From Bacteroidia bacterium (lineage in GTDB: Bacteria; Bacteroidota; Bacteroidia; Bacteroidales; Azobacteroidaceae): a stretch of 27,820 bases of DNA. A program made the translations under genes and the position numbers. How positions within the stretch are numbered: the first letter of the stretch is position 1; every line of letters begins with the position of its first letter. The notes under the pieces were generated by a model. That model saw only the letters and a list, made by a program, of their open reading frames with translations, was not told the DNA's origin and did not search any database. The stretch spans positions 1 to 27,820 of the forward strand of contig BNTV01000063.1 of assembly GCA_025996865.1 (NCBI GenBank), in the 5' to 3' direction. Below are positions 24,981 to 27,820 of the stretch, one piece after another.

Positions 24981-26186
24981 ATGAAACGATTGAGGCGAAT
25001 TTTTGAACGCATTGTAGAGGCGATGCTTACCCTGAGCGGGAGTATCACCACCCTTGCTATTTTGTTGATTATCATTTTTTTATTCAAAGAAGGATTGGGC
25101 TTATTCAGCAATCCGGCAGTGGAAAAAGGCTATGCACTTTGTGTCCATCCGACGAATCCGATAGAGAAACTTAATCCGCAGCAAATCAAGCATATATTTG
25201 ATTCCGAAATAACGAATTGGAAAGAGGTCGATGGTCGGGACGAAGAAATTATGATTTTCCGCCTCGATGAAATTTTTAGTATCTATTCCGATGAAGAATT
25301 GGGCGACGATTACGCTTTGCTTCCGCAGAAATTAGGTGAAATCATTGCCGAAAACCCCAATATCATCGCTTTCCTTCCGGAAAAATATCTGCCGGAAGAC
25401 AGGTCGTCTATGAAAGTCTTGCCTTCGGGAACGATTAATATTGCCGACTTTTTCGGCGGACAAGAGTGGCAACCTACCGCTACGCCCGCTCCTCAGTATG
25501 GCGCATTGCCGTTAGTGCTGGGAACGTTGTGGGTCAGCCTTTTTGCCATTTTAATCGCTTTGCCGTTGGGATTGGGCGTGGCGGTTTACCTTTCGGAACT
25601 GGCAGACGAGCATACACGTAAAATACTGAAACCCACTATTGAACTATTGGCAGGTATTCCTTCTGTGGTTTATGGTTTTTTCGGATTGGTGGTCGTTGTC
25701 CCGTTTATTCAAAAAACGCTTCAACTGCCCGTTGGCGAAACGGCTTTTGCAGGCAGTTTGATATTGGCTGTTATGGCGTTGCCGACCATCATCACGGTAG
25801 CCGAAGATGCTATGCGCAATACGCCGCGAACGATGCGGGAGGCGAGTCTGGCTTTGGGTGCAACGCCTTGGCAAACCATTTATAAGGTCATTCTTCCTTA
25901 CTCCTCTTCGGGCATTGTCGCCGCGGTGGTGTTGGGTATCGGCAGGGCTATCGGCGAAACGATGGCGGTACTTATGGTTACGGGAAATGCAGCAGTCATA
26001 CCCCATTCGCTTTTTGAATCGGTACGCACCATTCCGGCAACGATTGCGGCGGAATTAGGAGAAACTCCGACAGGCGGAACGCATTATCAAGCGCTGTTTT
26101 TATTGGGTATCATTCTTTTTATTATGACAATGATAATCAGCTTGTCGGCAGAATTTATATCCAAACGGCAACAAAAAGGAATTTAA
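24981..26186 (+). CDS. pstC: Phosphate ABC transporter permease PstC, with a periplasmic PstS-like insert
   Basis: This 401-residue inner-membrane permease pairs with PstA to import phosphate. A first membrane helix (about 15-37) is followed by about 135 periplasmic residues, and then the conserved permease core from about 175 with PLVLGTLWVSLFAILIALPL, the LLAGIPSVVYGFFGL loop and the ATPase-contact motif EASLALGATPWQTIYKVILP. The inserted region is not random. Residues 56-86 (HPTNPIEKLNPQQIKHIF, then DSEITNWKEVDG) match the family motif of phosphate-binding protein PstS, and 124-147 (ENPNIIAFLPEKYL) resemble a later PstS strand. This part is much shorter than a full binding protein. It is the first gene of the pst operon, 2 nt from pstA. 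Confidence 0.93.
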   Translation: MKRLRRIFERIVEAMLTLSGSITTLAILLIIIFLFKEGLGLFSNPAVEKGYALCVHPTNPIEKLNPQQIKHIFDSEITNWKEVDGRDEEIMIFRLDEIFSIYSDEELGDDYALLPQKLGEIIAENPNIIAFLPEKYLPEDRSSMKVLPSGTINIADFFGGQEWQPTATPAPQYGALPLVLGTLWVSLFAILIALPLGLGVAVYLSELADEHTRKILKPTIELLAGIPSVVYGFFGLVVVVPFIQKTLQLPVGETAFAGSLILAVMALPTIITVAEDAMRNTPRTMREASLALGATPWQTIYKVILPYSSSGIVAAVVLGIGRAIGETMAVLMVTGNAAVIPHSLFESVRTIPATIAAELGETPTGGTHYQALFLLGIILFIMTMIISLSAEFISKRQQKGI

Positions 26187-26188
26187 TT

Positions 26189-27043
26189 ATGAACAAAAAA
26201 ACAACACAAAAAATAGCTTTTTTCACCTTTCGGGTGCTGGGATTATTAGTAGTAGCCATTCTGTTGGGAATATTGGGATTCATTGTTTACAATGGTATCG
26301 GCGTTATCAGTTGGGAGTTTTTGACTTCGGCGCCCACCGAAGGAATGACTTCCGGAGGTATTTTTCCGGCTATTGTCGGTACGCTTTGGCTGGTTGCCGG
26401 CAGCATGGCATTTGCCTTTCCGTTTGGCGTGATGTCCGCCATCTACATGAACGAATATGCGGGCAACGGCTGGATAGTGAAATTTATCCGCGTGATGACC
26501 AACAACTTGAGCGGTATTCCGTCTATCGTTTTCGGATTATTCGGTATGGCATTGTTTGTCAATACATTAAAGTTTGGCGATTCCATTCTTGCCGGCTCCC
26601 TAACATTAGGTTTACTCATTTTACCGCTGATTATCCGCACGACGGAAGAAGCCCTTAAAGCCATTCCCGATTCCTATCGCACAGGGAGTTTAGCGTTGGG
26701 AGCAAGCAAGTTGCAAACCATTCGCCGAGTGGTGTTGCCGATGGCATTCCCCAACATCATTACCGGCTTGATACTTGCCATCGGCAGGGTTTCGGGCGAA
26801 ACAGCCCCGATACTTTTTACTGTTGCCGCCTATTTTCTGCCCAAACTGCCCACCGGTATTTTCGACCAAGTGATGGCGCTTCCCTACCATTTGTATGTGA
26901 TTGTAACAAGCGGAACAGACATTGAGGCTTCGCGACCGATTGCTTATGGAACGGCTTTGGTTTTGATTGCAATCGTGTTGATACTAAACTTAATAGCTTC
27001 TTTTTTGCGAAGAAATTTCGGTAAAAAAATAAAAACAAATTAA
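26189..27043 (+). CDS. pstA: Phosphate ABC transporter permease PstA
   Basis: This 284-residue permease with about six membrane helices is the second channel subunit of the high-affinity phosphate importer. Marks include [40 protein letters not shown] loops (here [18 protein letters not shown]) and the EAA-type loop [20 protein letters not shown] that contacts PstB. It starts 2 nt after pstC, and its stop shares one base with the pstB ATG, so the three genes are translationally linked. Confidence 0.95.
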   Translation: MNKKTTQKIAFFTFRVLGLLVVAILLGILGFIVYNGIGVISWEFLTSAPTEGMTSGGIFPAIVGTLWLVAGSMAFAFPFGVMSAIYMNEYAGNGWIVKFIRVMTNNLSGIPSIVFGLFGMALFVNTLKFGDSILAGSLTLGLLILPLIIRTTEEALKAIPDSYRTGSLALGASKLQTIRRVVLPMAFPNIITGLILAIGRVSGETAPILFTVAAYFLPKLPTGIFDQVMALPYHLYVIVTSGTDIEASRPIAYGTALVLIAIVLILNLIASFLRRNFGKKIKTN

Positions 27044-27792
27044 TGATGATAGAAACACGAAACATCGACTTTTATTACGGCGATTTCCACGCCTTGAAAA
27101 ATATCAGCATGGAAATGCAAGCGAATACCGTAACGGCGCTAATCGGACCTTCCGGTTGCGGAAAGTCCACTTTTTTGCGCCTGTTCAACCGAATGAACGA
27201 TTTGATTGACAATACCCGACTGACAGGCGAATGTCTGATTGACGAACAAAATATATACCATAAATCCGTTCTGGTGGACGAATTGCGTAAAAAAGTAGGC
27301 ATGGTATTCCAAAAGCCCAATCCGTTTCCAAAATCCATTTTTGAGAATGTGGCTTACGGACTGCGGGTAAACGACATCAGCAACAAGTCGTTCATCACGC
27401 AACGGGTAGAAGAATCGCTGAAAGCCGCCGCCCTCTGGGACGAGGTAAAAGACAAGTTGAAAAAGTCGGCATTCGAACTGTCGGGCGGACAGCAACAACG
27501 GCTTTGCATTGCGCGCGCATTGGCAATTTCGCCCTCCATTCTGTTGATGGACGAACCGGCTTCGGCACTCGACCCGATTTCGACATCCAAAATAGAAGAG
27601 TTAATCTATTCGCTCAAAAAGGACTACACCATTGTCATTGTAACGCACAATATGCAGCAGGCAGCCCGCGTCAGCGACAGAACCGGTTTTTTTATGTTGG
27701 GTGAACTGATTGAATTTAATGATACAAAGAAAATGTTTTTGAGTCCGGAAAAGGAACAGACACAGAATTATATAACAGGGAGATTTGGATAA
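27043..27792 (+). CDS. pstB: Phosphate ABC transporter ATPase PstB
   Basis: This 249-residue ATPase powers the PstCA channel from the cytoplasmic side. All motifs are present: Walker [10 protein letters not shown] (35-43), Q-loop QKPNPFPKS, signature [15 protein letters not shown], Walker [13 protein letters not shown] and switch histidine in VTHNM. It has the normal length and a C-terminus ending GRFG. The ATG at 27043 overlaps the pstA stop by one base; the next codon is also ATG. The expected companions phoU and pstS are not in the window and may lie beyond the right edge or elsewhere. Confidence 0.96.
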   Translation: MMIETRNIDFYYGDFHALKNISMEMQANTVTALIGPSGCGKSTFLRLFNRMNDLIDNTRLTGECLIDEQNIYHKSVLVDELRKKVGMVFQKPNPFPKSIFENVAYGLRVNDISNKSFITQRVEESLKAAALWDEVKDKLKKSAFELSGGQQQRLCIARALAISPSILLMDEPASALDPISTSKIEELIYSLKKDYTIVIVTHNMQQAARVSDRTGFFMLGELIEFNDTKKMFLSPEKEQTQNYITGRFG

Positions 27793-27820
27793 GTGGAGAA
27801 TTGAGAGTGGAGAATTGAGA
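27793..27820. repeat. Two tandem 14-nt units directly after pstB
   Basis: GTGGAGAATTGAGA occurs twice in a row, starting at the base after the pstB stop codon and running to the window edge, so the array may continue. Each 14-nt unit is two related 7-mers, GTGGAGA and ATTGAGA. Confidence 0.8.

Noticed and set aside
24981..25510. PstC insert as a frameshift or assembly error
   Set aside because: The frame is continuous, residues are well formed, and the motif is in register with PstS, so it is a real insert.

Overview
The window is about 28 kb of Bacteroidota DNA, most likely order Bacteroidales. Several signs agree: a single-chain hybrid two-component regulator with Reg_prop, Y_Y_Y and AraC domains; an ECF sigma factor of the Bacteroides expansion type; a type IX secretion sorting tail; 6-bladed beta-propeller lipoproteins; exported DUF1080 and DUF362 proteins; and recurrent TAnnTTTG -7 promoter boxes with weak ribosome binding sites. 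No rRNA, tRNA, transposase, integrase, prophage or CRISPR array was seen. Species cannot be named from the sequence.

Layout. Minus strand, 200-6791: an ABC-F ATPase (Uup-like), a 1355-residue hybrid histidine kinase/AraC regulator and an ECF sigma factor, with GC-rich palindromic repeats at the left edge and between the first two genes. Plus strand, 6970-11879: a tight three-gene operon of exported proteins (Tat-type Gfo/Idh/MocA oxidoreductase, HEAT plus double DUF1080 protein, split-barrel flavin-type protein), suggesting 3-keto-glycoside chemistry in the envelope. It converges on a T9SS-exported esterase (11968-13203, minus), with a 19-bp-stem hairpin between them. Plus strand, 13371-16140: metA, with the residue that predicts acetyl-CoA use, overlapping a U32 RNA-hydroxylation-type protein. 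Plus strand, 16312-20861: DUF362, NTF2-like protein, double-esterase lipoprotein and an AraC regulator; the first gene and araC share an upstream TTGAGCCTGA element. 20862-21300 is a scarred zone holding a broken OmpA-family gene, a 57-codon ORF and the first bases of a lost beta-propeller paralogue. Minus strand, 21280-23555: two beta-propeller proteins. Plus strand, 23811-24866: thiD and thiS. Plus strand, 24981-27792: pstC-pstA-pstB, preceded by 11-bp direct repeats that look like a Pho box.

The most unusual pattern is a set of short tandem arrays that differ in sequence but all have a 7-nt (or 14-nt) period. They lie at the 3' ends of thiD, the 57-codon ORF and pstB, and inside the linker of the ABC-F gene, where they encode a 7-residue peptide repeat. 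A separate palindromic repeat supplies the last codons and the stop of the ABC-F gene. The other leading observations are a PstS-like segment embedded in the periplasmic loop of PstC, the candidate Pho box, and the shared element upstream of the DUF362 gene and araC.
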